Origin: Lachnospiraceae bacterium | Lineage (GTDB): Bacteria > Bacillota > Clostridia > Lachnospirales > Lachnospiraceae | Reading direction: 5' to 3' | DNA: 57,047 nucleotides | NCBI GenBank assembly: GCA_024683645.1 | Contig: JAIKYA010000149.1 | Coordinates: 1-57,047, forward strand | Shown: positions 9,127-16,500 of the stretch, piece after piece | How positions within the stretch are numbered: the stretch's first letter is position 1 | Layout: the number at the start of each line of letters is the position of its first letter | Notes under the pieces: model-generated | Told to the model about the DNA's origin: nothing | Database searches by the model: none | What the model saw: only the letters and a program-made list of their open reading frames with translations | Position numbers and translations under genes: made by a program

Positions 9127-9460
9127 TTAATCCTCTCCCAAGTTTAAAAGTTTCGTAATACAGACTCAGTGACTCGAAAAGTTCCTGTCTCTTTCTCCTT
9201 ATCTCGCCTACCAGAAGCCCTGCCGATACCTCATCGTACAGATAGTCCGCATCGTCCGCAGCGGTATTTAACAGTATGCCTCCGTCTTCTTCAAAAGCGA
9301 TCGTGAAGATGCCGCCCACTTCTTCCGTAAAAAGCACGCAGATGATGTGCAGCTCCTCTTTTATGGATTCCGGCAGATTGCCGTATTCCTTCTCATTGAA
9401 ATAATATTTCTGCTCGTATGCGTTTGCACCGCATATAACATTGTTTTCAGATATACCCAT
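9110..9460 (-). CDS. Small conserved protein of unknown function (possibly DUF6145)
   Basis: A 116-residue acidic protein with no signal peptide, membrane segment or recognisable catalytic motif. It begins [20 protein letters not shown] and has an alternating strand-like pattern in the middle ([18 protein letters not shown]) followed by a helical C-terminus ([21 protein letters not shown]). The size and sequence feel like the DUF6145 family of Lachnospiraceae, but that is from memory and not certain. It overlaps birA by 14 bases and coaX by 17 bases, so it is firmly embedded in a cofactor/tRNA operon. No function can be assigned. Confidence 0.8.
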   Translation of the reverse strand: MGISENNVICGANAYEQKYYFNEKEYGNLPESIKEELHIICVLFTEEVGGIFTIAFEEDGGILLNTAADDADYLYDEVSAGLLVGEIRRKRQELFESLSLYYETFKLGRGLNAAGD

Positions 9461-10430
9461 ATATACCTCTGACTGACACCTCTCCCGAACTGACCGCCCT
9501 GGCGCTGCCGTCCGGCAGATTTACTATCAGTGCGCCGCTGTCATTGATGCCTTCTGCGATCCCCGTATACTCTCCCTTGGGATCCAGCACTCTTACTTCT
9601 TTTCCCCTGTTCACCAGGTAGCCGTCATATACGCTCACGAAAGCCGACACATCCTGATGCTCAACAAACATACCGTAGTAATATTCGAACATCTCCATGA
9701 TACCGAGTATCAGTGCCGCTCTGTCAACATGGTCGCCTTTTTCGAGACACAGCGAGGTCGCTATATCTCCAAGCTCTGCGGGGAATTCCGTCTGGTTCAC
9801 GTTGATGCCCACACCTATCACGACATCATTGATGCAGTCGGGTTCCGCATTCATCTCGGTAAGTATGCCGCAAACCTTGTGGTTGCCCACCAGCACGTCA
9901 TTGGGCCACTTGATGCCGACCTGCAGATCCGAATGCAGCTGGGATATGGTATCCGCCACGGCCAGCGCCATCAGAAGAGTGAGCATCGAAGCCTTATCCG
10001 GCGAAAAATCCGGTCTTAGCAGCAGGCTCATATATATATTGCTCCCCGAGGGTGATTCCCAGGTACGTCCGCGCCTGCCCTTCCCTTCGGTCTGCTTTTC
10101 AGCCACGACTAAAGAGCCGTGATCCATGCCTTCCTCCGCCAGATACTTGGCATCTTCATTGGTGGATCCCGTCTCTTTTCTGAAATATACTTTTCTTCCG
10201 GCCCACTCGGTATTCATGCGGCTCATGAGCTCGCTTCCCGAGATAACATCCGGATATGAGCACAAGCGGTAACCTCTGTTGGTCACCGCTTCTATATCAT
10301 AACCTTCGGCGCGCAGCTGTCCTATGACTTTCCACACTGCAGTCCTGGATACGCCGAATTTCTCACATAAAGACTGGCCCGAAACGTAATCGCTGCTGGT
10401 CCTCAGTTCTCTTAAGAGTTCCGCCTTCAT
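9447..10430 (-). CDS. birA: Bifunctional biotin ligase / biotin operon repressor
   Basis: Attaches biotin to carboxylases via biotinyl-AMP and, with its DNA-binding domain, can repress biotin genes. The 327-residue protein has an N-terminal winged helix (about residues 1-60, SGQSLCEKFGVSRTAVWK), the ligase core with GSTNEDAK near 90, the adenylate loop GKGRRGRTWESP near 115, KWPNDV near 178, and a C-terminal SH3-like domain. Full length with the helix-turn-helix indicates the regulatory type. It follows argF after 2 bases and overlaps the next small gene. Confidence 0.95.
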   Translation of the reverse strand: MKAELLRELRTSSDYVSGQSLCEKFGVSRTAVWKVIGQLRAEGYDIEAVTNRGYRLCSYPDVISGSELMSRMNTEWAGRKVYFRKETGSTNEDAKYLAEEGMDHGSLVVAEKQTEGKGRRGRTWESPSGSNIYMSLLLRPDFSPDKASMLTLLMALAVADTISQLHSDLQVGIKWPNDVLVGNHKVCGILTEMNAEPDCINDVVIGVGINVNQTEFPAELGDIATSLCLEKGDHVDRAALILGIMEMFEYYYGMFVEHQDVSAFVSVYDGYLVNRGKEVRVLDPKGEYTGIAEGINDSGALIVNLPDGSARAVSSGEVSVRGIYGYI

Positions 10431-10432
10431 GC

Positions 10433-11422
10433 TTATGCTCCGAGTGTAGCCGCGATCACGGCTTTGATTGTATGCATGCGGTTTTCGGCCTCCTGGAAGA
10501 CTTTTGACTGAGGACTTTCAAATACCTCATCCGTCACTTCCATCTCAGTGATGCCGAACTGCTCGCCCTTCTCCTTTCCGGTCTGTGTTTTCAGATCATG
10601 GAAAGCGGGCAGACAGTGCAGGAATATCGCCTCAGGCTTTGCATAAGACATCAGGCTGCTGTTGACCTGATACGGCATCAGATCCTTTATCCTCTTTTCC
10701 CATATCTCATCGGGCTCACCCATGGATACCCATACGTCCGTATAGATGACATCCGCATCTTTTGCGGCTTCCCTGGCATCTTCGGTCAGCAGTATGCTTC
10801 CGCCGCTTGCTTTTGCATATTCCTCGCAGGTCGCAACCAGCTCCGGATCCGGAAAGTACTCCTTCGGAGCAGCTGCAGCGAAATGCAGGCCCATCTTGGT
10901 ACACATGATCATCAGTGAATTGCCGGTATTGTACCTGGCATCTCCCATGTAGCAGAGCTTGCGTCCCTTTATATCTCCGAATACTTCCTTCATCGTCAGC
11001 ATATCTGCCAGCATCTGCGTGGGATGATACTCGTTGGTGAGGCCGTTCCATACCGGTACCGAAGAGTACTTGGCCAGCTCCTCGACTATCTCCTGACCGT
11101 AACCGCGGTACTCGATGCCGTCAAACATGCTGCACAGTACCCTGGCGGTATCGGCAATGCTCTCTTTTTTCCCTATCTGTGATACTGACGGATCCAGATA
11201 GGTACAGCCAAGACCGAGGTCCCTTGCTGCCACTTCAAATGAACAGCGTGTACGGGTACTGGTCTTTTCGAAAATAAGCGCGATGTTCTTGCCCCTGAGT
11301 GAATCCACGGGTATGTTCGCTTTCTTCTTTCTTTTATAATCTGCAGCAAGATCGACAAGATAGGCGATCTCCTCAGGTGTGAAATCTTTTAATGTAAGAA
11401 AATCCCTGCCTATAAAATTCAT
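10433..11422 (-). CDS. argF: Ornithine carbamoyltransferase
   Basis: Makes citrulline from ornithine and carbamoyl phosphate. The 329-residue protein has the carbamoyl phosphate motif STRTR near residue 55, HPTQ near 132, the ornithine loop DVWVSMGE near 230, and the HCLPA motif near 271. Length is typical. It could be anabolic (argF) or catabolic (arcB); no arginine deiminase genes are nearby, so anabolic is more likely but not proved. It is 2 bases upstream of birA and about 55 bases downstream of the SPFH gene, with no other arginine gene in the window. Confidence 0.93.
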   Translation of the reverse strand: MNFIGRDFLTLKDFTPEEIAYLVDLAADYKRKKKANIPVDSLRGKNIALIFEKTSTRTRCSFEVAARDLGLGCTYLDPSVSQIGKKESIADTARVLCSMFDGIEYRGYGQEIVEELAKYSSVPVWNGLTNEYHPTQMLADMLTMKEVFGDIKGRKLCYMGDARYNTGNSLMIMCTKMGLHFAAAAPKEYFPDPELVATCEEYAKASGGSILLTEDAREAAKDADVIYTDVWVSMGEPDEIWEKRIKDLMPYQVNSSLMSYAKPEAIFLHCLPAFHDLKTQTGKEKGEQFGITEMEVTDEVFESPQSKVFQEAENRMHTIKAVIAATLGA

Positions 11423-11477
11423 GATATGATCCTCGTGTCATTCTGAAGGCAAAGCCTTAAGAATCTTTCTTTCTGTG

Positions 11478-12407
11478 TTAATCGTTCTTTACTACTTCCT
11501 TAAAGGTGGTCGCGAGACTTGCTATGCCCTGCAGTTCCGAAGGAATGATGATCTTGGTCGCCTGTCCGTTGGCCATGCGCTCCATTGCCTCAAGTGATTT
11601 CAGATGGAGCACTGCCTCATCGGCTCCGGCTTCCTTAAGCATGCGGAGACCTTCTGCGGTAGCCTGCTGCACCTTGAGTATCGCCTCTGCCTGGCCTTCA
11701 GCCTGTCTGAGCATTGCTTCCTTCTGAGCCTCGGCACGGAGTATTGCAGCTTCCTTCTCGGCCTGTGCATTCAGTATAGCTGATTCCTTATGACCTTCGG
11801 CCACGAGGATGGATGATCTCTTCTCACCTTCGGCACGGGTAACGGACTCACGTCTCTCACGCTCTGCCTTCATCTGTTTTTCCATGGCATCCTGTATCTC
11901 TGCAGGTGCTATGATATTCTTAAGCTCAACACGGTTGACCTTGATACCCCAGGGATCCGTAGCAACATCCAGCTCGGAACGCATCTTGGTATTGATGACC
12001 TCGCGGCTGGTAAGGGTCTGGTCAAACTCCAGCTCGCCGATGATGTTACGCAGCGTGGTCGCGGTCAGGTTCTCTATAGCCATCAGCGGATTCTCGACAC
12101 CGTAGCAGTACAGCTTCGGATCGGTGATCTGGAAGAATACTATCGTATCTATACGCATGGTCACGTTATCTCTGGTGATAACGGGCTGGGGCGGGAAGTC
12201 CACCACCTGCTCTTTCATGGGCACCTGACGTGCTATCTTGTCGATCACGGGCCACTTAAGGTGCATACCTACACCCCAGGTGGTTTCATATGCACCCAGA
12301 CGCTCTATTACGAATGCGTATGCCTGGGGCACGATCTTGATACATGAAGCAAAAACAACTGCCGCAAAGATAATGATGATGATAACCGCAATGATAGGTC
12401 CTTCCAT
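11478..12407 (-). CDS. SPFH/Band 7 membrane protein (stomatin/QmcA-like)
   Basis: A flotillin/stomatin-like scaffold at the cytoplasmic membrane, probably involved in membrane microdomains or membrane quality control. The 309-residue protein has one N-terminal membrane segment (about residues 5-25), a Band 7 domain (about 28-190), then an Ala/Glu-rich coiled coil (about 190-260, with repeats like AEGEKRSSILVAEG) and a short C-terminal tail. It is preceded by an nfeD-like gene 19 bases upstream, the classic NfeD-SPFH pairing, where NfeD's OB domain is thought to contact the SPFH partner. The sequence does not separate QmcA-like from slipin-like subtypes. Confidence 0.92.
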   Translation of the reverse strand: MEGPIIAVIIIIIFAAVVFASCIKIVPQAYAFVIERLGAYETTWGVGMHLKWPVIDKIARQVPMKEQVVDFPPQPVITRDNVTMRIDTIVFFQITDPKLYCYGVENPLMAIENLTATTLRNIIGELEFDQTLTSREVINTKMRSELDVATDPWGIKVNRVELKNIIAPAEIQDAMEKQMKAERERRESVTRAEGEKRSSILVAEGHKESAILNAQAEKEAAILRAEAQKEAMLRQAEGQAEAILKVQQATAEGLRMLKEAGADEAVLHLKSLEAMERMANGQATKIIIPSELQGIASLATTFKEVVKND

Positions 12408-12426
12408 TTCCTAAATCCCCCTCTCT

Positions 12427-12867
12427 TTATTCAGGCTCTACTATGAGCTTTACTCCCTGTACTTCAAGTACACGGACCTTGGTTCCCTTTGCTATCTTTC
12501 CTTCCGCTTCCTTCGACCTGGCTGTCCAGTCCATACCGTTTAAGCTGACCGTTCCCGTGGCAGCAATATTGTCGATGTCCGCAGTCACTATCCCTACCTG
12601 TCCGGGTACACTCTCAACATTGGTATTCGTCCTGTTTTTGTTGAAATACTTCTGCGCGATAGGCCTGGTAAAATACAGAAGCAGTGTGGACACCACCAGA
12701 AAGACTATAACCTGCGCAGCTATAGGCGCATCAAAAGCAGACAGTATCAATGCAATCACCGCACCGCCCGCAAACCATATCGTGGTCAGTCCCATAGAGA
12801 TCAGCTCCAGGACCATCAATACAAGAAACACTATCACCCATATCACGGGCATTGTAACTCCACCCAT
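12427..12867 (-). CDS. NfeD-like membrane protein
   Basis: Short NfeD-type protein of 146 residues with two or three N-terminal membrane segments (about residues 6-75) and a C-terminal OB-fold domain (about 85-146, GQVGIVTADI through GVKLIVEPE). It lacks the serine protease domain of long NfeD proteins. It is the first gene after the promoter at 12939-12967 and directly precedes its expected SPFH partner. Two starts are possible: ATG 12867 with an AAGGGGG site, or ATG 12852 (MPVIWVIVFL) with GGAG; I kept the longer one. Confidence 0.9.
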   Translation of the reverse strand: MGGVTMPVIWVIVFLVLMVLELISMGLTTIWFAGGAVIALILSAFDAPIAAQVIVFLVVSTLLLYFTRPIAQKYFNKNRTNTNVESVPGQVGIVTADIDNIAATGTVSLNGMDWTARSKEAEGKIAKGTKVRVLEVQGVKLIVEPE

Positions 12868-12938
12868 ACATACACCCCCTTTGTAATAAGATCCCGGACT
12901 CCTCCCGCAGAATCTTTTTATACAAAAAAATCATTTCA

Positions 12939-12967
12939 ATTATAATCCATTTCGTCAAAATATGCAA
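12939..12967 (-). promoter_or_regulatory. Promoter of the nfeD-SPFH-argF-birA-coaX-dusB-greA-lysS operon
   Basis: On the minus strand: -35 TTGCAT (12962-12967), 17-base spacer, -10 TATAAT (12939-12944). The predicted start is near 12932, giving a leader of about 65 bases before nfeD. No other good promoter was noticed between here and lysS, so this could drive the whole run. Confidence 0.65.
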
Positions 12968-12990
12968 ATACCACCAAACCCACGGGCAAA

Positions 12991-13060
12991 AAACCGCGGG
13001 GACGGACCCCGTGGGCTTCATGTAAAAACCGCGGGGACGGACCCCGTGGGCTTCATGTAA
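12991..13060. repeat. Two exact tandem copies of a 35-bp GC-rich palindromic unit
   Basis: Units at 12991-13025 and 13026-13060 are identical. Each contains CCGCGGGGACGGACCCCGTGG, written here as CCGCGGGG-ACGG-ACCCCGTGG, which can fold back on itself. The core resembles the GGGGACGG-type repetitive extragenic palindromes that I recall being scattered in Firmicutes genomes and linked to REP-associated tyrosine transposases. No transposase is present here. Confidence 0.75.
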
Positions 13061-13286
13061 GATCAGAGCGCAACAGTCCGCTGGCAATTAAGTCCTGCGA
13101 CTTAGTGGAGCACTTAGCGAAAACGAGAAGCATATCCCCGGGCGCAGCAACTTCCGGAACGGAATGTTGCGAGCCGGGGGATAGTTCTGCTTCGATGTTT
13201 GAGCTTACGTGCTTAAGCGGTTTAGCAGGATCTTAATGCCTGACGGCTGTGGTGCTCTGAATCAGAACAAAAAAACCACGAGGACG
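13005..13286. repeat. Long imperfect inverted repeat (hairpin element 1)
   Basis: The two halves of this 280-bp stretch are imperfect reverse complements over nearly their whole length. Examples: GATCAGAGCGCAACAG at 13061 pairs with the complement of CTGTGGTGCTCTGAATC near 13248-13264, and ATTAAGTCCTGC at 13087 pairs with GCAGGATCTTAAT near 13226-13237. The centre holds a tight hairpin (GCAAC, paired with GTTGC, 13147-13170). The outer ends are the CCCCGTGG/CCACGAGG motif. It could be a MITE-like element, a REP doublet or a structured RNA. There is no credible reading frame. Confidence 0.65.
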
Positions 13287-13484
13287 GTTCTCCGGATTCT
13301 GATGCGGTTTGCAAAGACCGATTCCGTGCAGGACTGTGTGAGGCCGCCGGTGCTTAACGAATGCGTAAGCATGAGTTTAGCACCGCTGCGAGTCCGAACC
13401 CAAGCGGAAGCGGGTCCTGCACGGAACAGTCTTTGCATCCGCATCGTCAATCAAAAAACCACGAGGTCCGTCCCCGTGGTTTTG
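13269..13484. repeat. Long imperfect inverted repeat (hairpin element 2)
   Basis: A second long fold-back follows immediately. GATTCTGATGCGGTTTGCAA at 13295 pairs with the complement of TTGCATCCGCATCGTCAATC at 13433-13452, GTGCAGGAC near 13326 pairs with GTCCTGCAC near 13414, and the centre (13349-13384) is itself a quasi-palindrome with GGTGCT and AGCACC ends. The borders carry the CCACGAGGACGG and CCGTCCCCGTGG motifs, the same as in element 1. The 12868-13508 interval as a whole holds the promoter described above and these repeats, and no gene. Confidence 0.65.
13453..13484 (-). terminator. Terminator-like hairpin after the SleB-type hydrolase
   Basis: ACCACGAGG and CCCCGTGGT (13458-13480) form a stem. 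Read on the minus strand, the hairpin is followed by six T. It lies about 25 bases beyond the stop of the hydrolase gene. It is also the outer arm of hairpin element 2, so one sequence may do both jobs. Confidence 0.6.
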
Positions 13485-13508
13485 TCGTTGTTTCGATGCT
13501 GTGCTGAT

Positions 13509-14681
13509 CTACCAGAATACGTGGCCTCCGATGATGTAGCCCTCGTGTGCGCCCACGCGTTTGAAATGGGTGGCTCCGCCGACATTGGAACGTCCGTTAA
13601 GGGCTTCCTTCGCCGCTGCCAGACAGCTGTCGCTGACGCCTGCTGCCAGTCTCCTGGCGAGAAGTCCGCTGCCTGCGGGTCCGAACTGTCCCGAAGCATA
13701 TATGACATCGTGCACGTTGCCGGGATATGCTGCGCTGCGTACGCGGTTCATGACTACCGCACCTACCGCAACCTTGCCTTCATAACTCTGGTTGCCGGCT
13801 TCGCACTGTATGATCGCACCCAGGAGATACAGATCGCTTGCTGCTGCCCCGTATACTCCGTAATTCTTTTCCATCTTGGCCTGCTGTGCCTTGCGGGCCT
13901 TCTCGGCTTTTGCCTTCTTCTCGGCCTCTTCTCTGGCCTTTATGGCTTCCATGGTCTCGCCATGATCTATGCAGAACGCCGTGGTCACATAATCGGCGCT
14001 TATATATCCGTTCTCGCCTTCGTAGTCTACTACTACCCAGCCTTCCTCTTCGGAAACCACTACGTAGCTGTCGCCCTTCTCGACCTGTCCGAGTATGCCT
14101 GACTCGGTCGAAGCTTCTTTACGCACCCTCAGTCCGTCAGCATTGACCGTAGCCTTCAGTGAACCTACTTCTTCAGCCATGGCCTGTGCCTCGTCGCCGA
14201 AGATGAGGTAATCGTTGCTGACCCAGCCTGTTACATCACCCGAAGAAATCTTTGTCCAGTTCTCAGTGTATTCTATAAGTGAGCCGCCGCAGTCCTTGTA
14301 CAGCTTGCCCACCTTATCGGAATTCTCATCAGCCTCTGCTCTTACGTTAACTGCAGTTGACACATCAGCCATGATCAGGGCTCCGGGTTTCTTCCATGCA
14401 TTGGCTGCTTCCTCTGCAGCTTTCCTTTCAGCCTCTTCCGCTGCAAGCCTTGCAGCTTCCGCTGCTGTTGCCGCCTCCTCGAGTATCCTCTGTACCTCTT
14501 CCTCTGAAGGCTCTATATTGCACTCGGTAAGCTCTGCCGCACCTGCCGTCATATCAAGCGTAATGCTCTCCTGCTCTGCTGTCTCTTCTTCAGGCAGAAC
14601 CTGAAAAAGAGCCTCACCGTCGGGAGCACCTGCGAGTACACCTAATAATGCTATTGTCGATAATAAGAGCTTTCTCTTCAT
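13509..14681 (-). CDS. Secreted cell-wall hydrolase, two SH3 domains plus SleB/CwlJ-type domain
   Basis: A secreted peptidoglycan hydrolase of 390 residues. A signal peptide (MKRKLLLSTIALLGVLAGA) is followed by an Ala/Glu-rich linker/helix (about residues 45-90), two bacterial SH3 domains (about 100-160, AVNVRAEADENSDKVGKL, and about 170-230, DGLRVRKEASTESGILGQV), a Lys/Ala-rich helix, and a C-terminal SleB/CwlJ hydrolase domain (about 280-390) with the catalytic Glu in IIQCEAGNQ. I chose the ATG at 14681 because GGAGAACGG lies at good spacing; the ATG at 14696 has poorer spacing and would hide the signal peptide start. The domain is named after spore lytic enzymes but also occurs in vegetative hydrolases. 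It stands alone with its own promoter; see the regulatory sites just upstream. Confidence 0.9.
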   Translation of the reverse strand: MKRKLLLSTIALLGVLAGAPDGEALFQVLPEEETAEQESITLDMTAGAAELTECNIEPSEEEVQRILEEAATAAEAARLAAEEAERKAAEEAANAWKKPGALIMADVSTAVNVRAEADENSDKVGKLYKDCGGSLIEYTENWTKISSGDVTGWVSNDYLIFGDEAQAMAEEVGSLKATVNADGLRVRKEASTESGILGQVEKGDSYVVVSEEEGWVVVDYEGENGYISADYVTTAFCIDHGETMEAIKAREEAEKKAKAEKARKAQQAKMEKNYGVYGAAASDLYLLGAIIQCEAGNQSYEGKVAVGAVVMNRVRSAAYPGNVHDVIYASGQFGPAGSGLLARRLAAGVSDSCLAAAKEALNGRSNVGGATHFKRVGAHEGYIIGGHVFW

Positions 14682-14712
14682 GGAACCGTTCTCCATAACC
14701 CCGCATTACATC

Positions 14713-14791
14713 GTTACAATTTTGTTTCGTATGATTACAACTTTGTTTCTTCTTTTTACGAAGTTATTAAGTTTGTTACAAAATTGTTACG
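14713..14791 (-). promoter_or_regulatory. Repeated TGTAAC-type boxes in the hydrolase leader (WalR-like)
   Basis: On the minus strand the leader contains CGTAAC-AATTT-TGTAAC (14791-14775), i.e. two hexamers with 5-base spacing, and further TGTAAT (14739-14734) and TGTAAC (14718-14713) hexamers. The WalR consensus is TGTWAH-N5-TGTWAH, and WalR controls cell-wall hydrolases in Firmicutes. The first hexamer has one mismatch. The boxes lie downstream of the predicted -10, which would favour repression. Confidence 0.45.
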
Positions 14792-14805
14792 TTTAACTTA
14801 CGGGC

Positions 14806-14834
14806 ATGATAGCACAGCCCACCCTCTTTGTAAA
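14806..14834 (-). promoter_or_regulatory. Promoter of the SleB-type hydrolase
   Basis: Minus strand: -35 TTTACA (14829-14834), 17-base spacer, -10 TATCAT (14806-14811). The predicted start is near 14799, giving a leader of about 118 bases before the ATG at 14681. Confidence 0.65.
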
Positions 14835-14840
14835 CCCTTT

Positions 14841-14871
14841 TTATCCACAAATTTTCAGCGATTTATCCACA
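14841..14871 (+). promoter_or_regulatory. Two perfect DnaA boxes upstream of the hydrolase promoter
   Basis: TTATCCACA occurs at 14841-14849 and again at 14863-14871, same orientation, 22 bases apart (two helical turns). They lie 7 bases beyond the -35 element at 14829-14834, in the position of an upstream regulatory site. The motif is the strict DnaA consensus. Single copies elsewhere in the window (22245-22253, 32574-32582) lie inside genes. Confidence 0.6.
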
Positions 14872-14902
14872 TTTTTTATGGTAAACCACTGAACCAAGGG
14901 GC

Positions 14903-15697
14903 TTAAAGCTCCCTCGATCGCAGAGCAGCCGCCTCCACAGCATCGATGACTGCACCCCTGAAACCCTTTTCTTCCAATACTTTCACGGCTGCGATAGTTG
15001 TGCCGGCAGGTGAGCATACCATGTCCTTAAGCTCACCGGGATGCTTTCCCGTATCTATCATCAGTTTCGAACTTCCGTAAACCAGTTGTGCCGCAAATTC
15101 GTATGCCTGTGCCCTCGGCATTCCGCATTGCACGGCTCCGTCGGCCAGAGCTTCGATAAACATAAAAACGTAAGCCGGGCCCGAACCGCTCAGTCCCACT
15201 ACGGCATCCATCAGTCTCTCGGGTACTACGGATGCACGTCCGAAGCTTTCAAGTATCTCAAGCGAAGTCTTAAGCTCCTCCTCCGTCACCGGCTCGTTCG
15301 GCGTGGCTGCCGTTATCGCCTCGCCTACAAGCGCCGCGGTATTGGGCATGCAGCGCACGAATTTAAGCTTCTTTCCGAAAGTCTCCTCGAGCCACTGCAG
15401 GCTTTTGCCGGCCATGATAGAGATGACCACGGTATCCGCACTGATCTCGTCCTTAAAGCCCTCGATCACTTCCTTTGCATACTGGGGCTTCACAGCCAGC
15501 ACCAGATAGTCTGCTGCCTTTACCACTTCACCGTTGTCAGCCGTGGTCGAGATACCGAACTCTTCAGCCCGCTGTTTTACGAGTGCTTCGTTCACATCCG
15601 AACCGATGATGTTTCCCGAAGGCACCAGGCCTTTCTTTACAAGTCCGCCTATCATGGCTCCCGCCATATTTCCCATTCCTATAAATCCTATGTTCAT
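14903..15697 (-). CDS. proC: Pyrroline-5-carboxylate reductase
   Basis: Last step of proline synthesis: NAD(P)H-dependent reduction of pyrroline-5-carboxylate. The 264-residue protein has an N-terminal Rossmann fold (GFIGMGNMAGAMIGG), the LAVKPQ motif near residue 68, the MPNTAALVGE motif near 119, and the C-terminal dimerisation/substrate region GLSGSGPAYVF near 168 with the final SPAGTTIAAV. It is the last gene of the dnaE-pfkA-SpoU-proC run and overlaps the methyltransferase gene by 4 bases. Confidence 0.95.
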   Translation of the reverse strand: MNIGFIGMGNMAGAMIGGLVKKGLVPSGNIIGSDVNEALVKQRAEEFGISTTADNGEVVKAADYLVLAVKPQYAKEVIEGFKDEISADTVVISIMAGKSLQWLEETFGKKLKFVRCMPNTAALVGEAITAATPNEPVTEEELKTSLEILESFGRASVVPERLMDAVVGLSGSGPAYVFMFIEALADGAVQCGMPRAQAYEFAAQLVYGSSKLMIDTGKHPGELKDMVCSPAGTTIAAVKVLEEKGFRGAVIDAVEAAALRSREL

Positions 15698-16500
15698 CGC
15701 TTATATCCTCTCTGCCTTGCCGCCTCATACAAAAGCAGCGCAGCGCTTATAGATGCGTTCAGGGACTCTGTCCTGCCGGCCATCGGTATGAACACCGTCC
15801 CGTCCGCAGCCAATATGTGCTCTTCTTTTAAGCCGTTCCCCTCATTGCCCGTCATAAAAGCAGCAGGGCCGGTATAGTCATTTTCGCTGAAAGTCTTTGC
15901 CTTATCGTCCAGGGCTGCCGCATATACCTTTACGCCCATATCCTGCAGCATTTTTATCGCTTTTAAACCGTCTTCTTCTATAATAAAGGGAAGTCTCATG
16001 ATCGCCCCCATGGTAGACCTTACCACCTTGGGGCTGTAGACGTCCGCACAGCTGCCGCAGATGACCATGCCGTCTGCGCCTGCTGCCTCGGCTGTTCTGA
16101 ATATAGTACCCAGGTTGCCGGGATCCTGTACATCCACGGCCATCATGATGAGCGGAGCCCTGTCCTCATTTACCATGTCCTTCATGGTATATCCGAAACG
16201 TTCCGCCACAGCCAGCGCCCCCTGCGGAGTCACTACATCGCTCATCTTTGCAAATGCTTCTTCCGAAACATACTCTGCCTTGCCGCGTTCAAAAAGGGCA
16301 TCGATATCGATATGCCCTCTCATCCTTAACTGTGCCGCTCCTTCTTTCGTAAGATATGCCTCCTTTATCCTGTCGAAAGCTATCTCCTCAAAGAGGCGCA
16401 CGCCCTCTGCAAGGAAGACTCCCTCCTGCCTGCGGAGAGCCGCCTTTTTCTGAAGTGCGGCCACATGCCTGATCTTTTCATTATTAACGGAAGTGATCAC
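15694..16500 (-). CDS. SpoU/TrmH-family RNA 2'-O-methyltransferase
   Basis: SAM-dependent ribose methylation of rRNA or tRNA. The 268-residue protein has an N-terminal substrate-binding domain (FLAEGVRLFEEI near residue 30) and a C-terminal SPOUT knot domain with the three family motifs: DPGNLGTIFRTAEAAGAD near 128, FMTGNEGNGL near 220, and IPMAGRTESLNASISAALLLYE near the end (given here in parts: IPMAGRTESLN, SISAALLLYE). The exact target (RlmB-like 23S rRNA site or other) cannot be decided. It overlaps both pfkA and proC by 4 bases. Confidence 0.92.
   Translation of the reverse strand: MITSVNNEKIRHVAALQKKAALRRQEGVFLAEGVRLFEEIAFDRIKEAYLTKEGAAQLRMRGHIDIDALFERGKAEYVSEEAFAKMSDVVTPQGALAVAERFGYTMKDMVNEDRAPLIMMAVDVQDPGNLGTIFRTAEAAGADGMVICGSCADVYSPKVVRSTMGAIMRLPFIIEEDGLKAIKMLQDMGVKVYAAALDDKAKTFSENDYTGPAAFMTGNEGNGLKEEHILAADGTVFIPMAGRTESLNASISAALLLYEAARQRGYKR

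Noticed and set aside
13209-14102. 297-codon plus-strand frame spanning the repeat region and the SleB-type gene
   Set aside because: The first part runs through inverted repeats and the rest is antisense to the hydrolase. No ribosome binding site or domain.
14841-14871. DnaA boxes as a replication origin
   Set aside because: Only two boxes, no AT-rich unwinding region with further boxes, and no dnaA, dnaN or gyrase genes nearby. A regulatory role is more likely.
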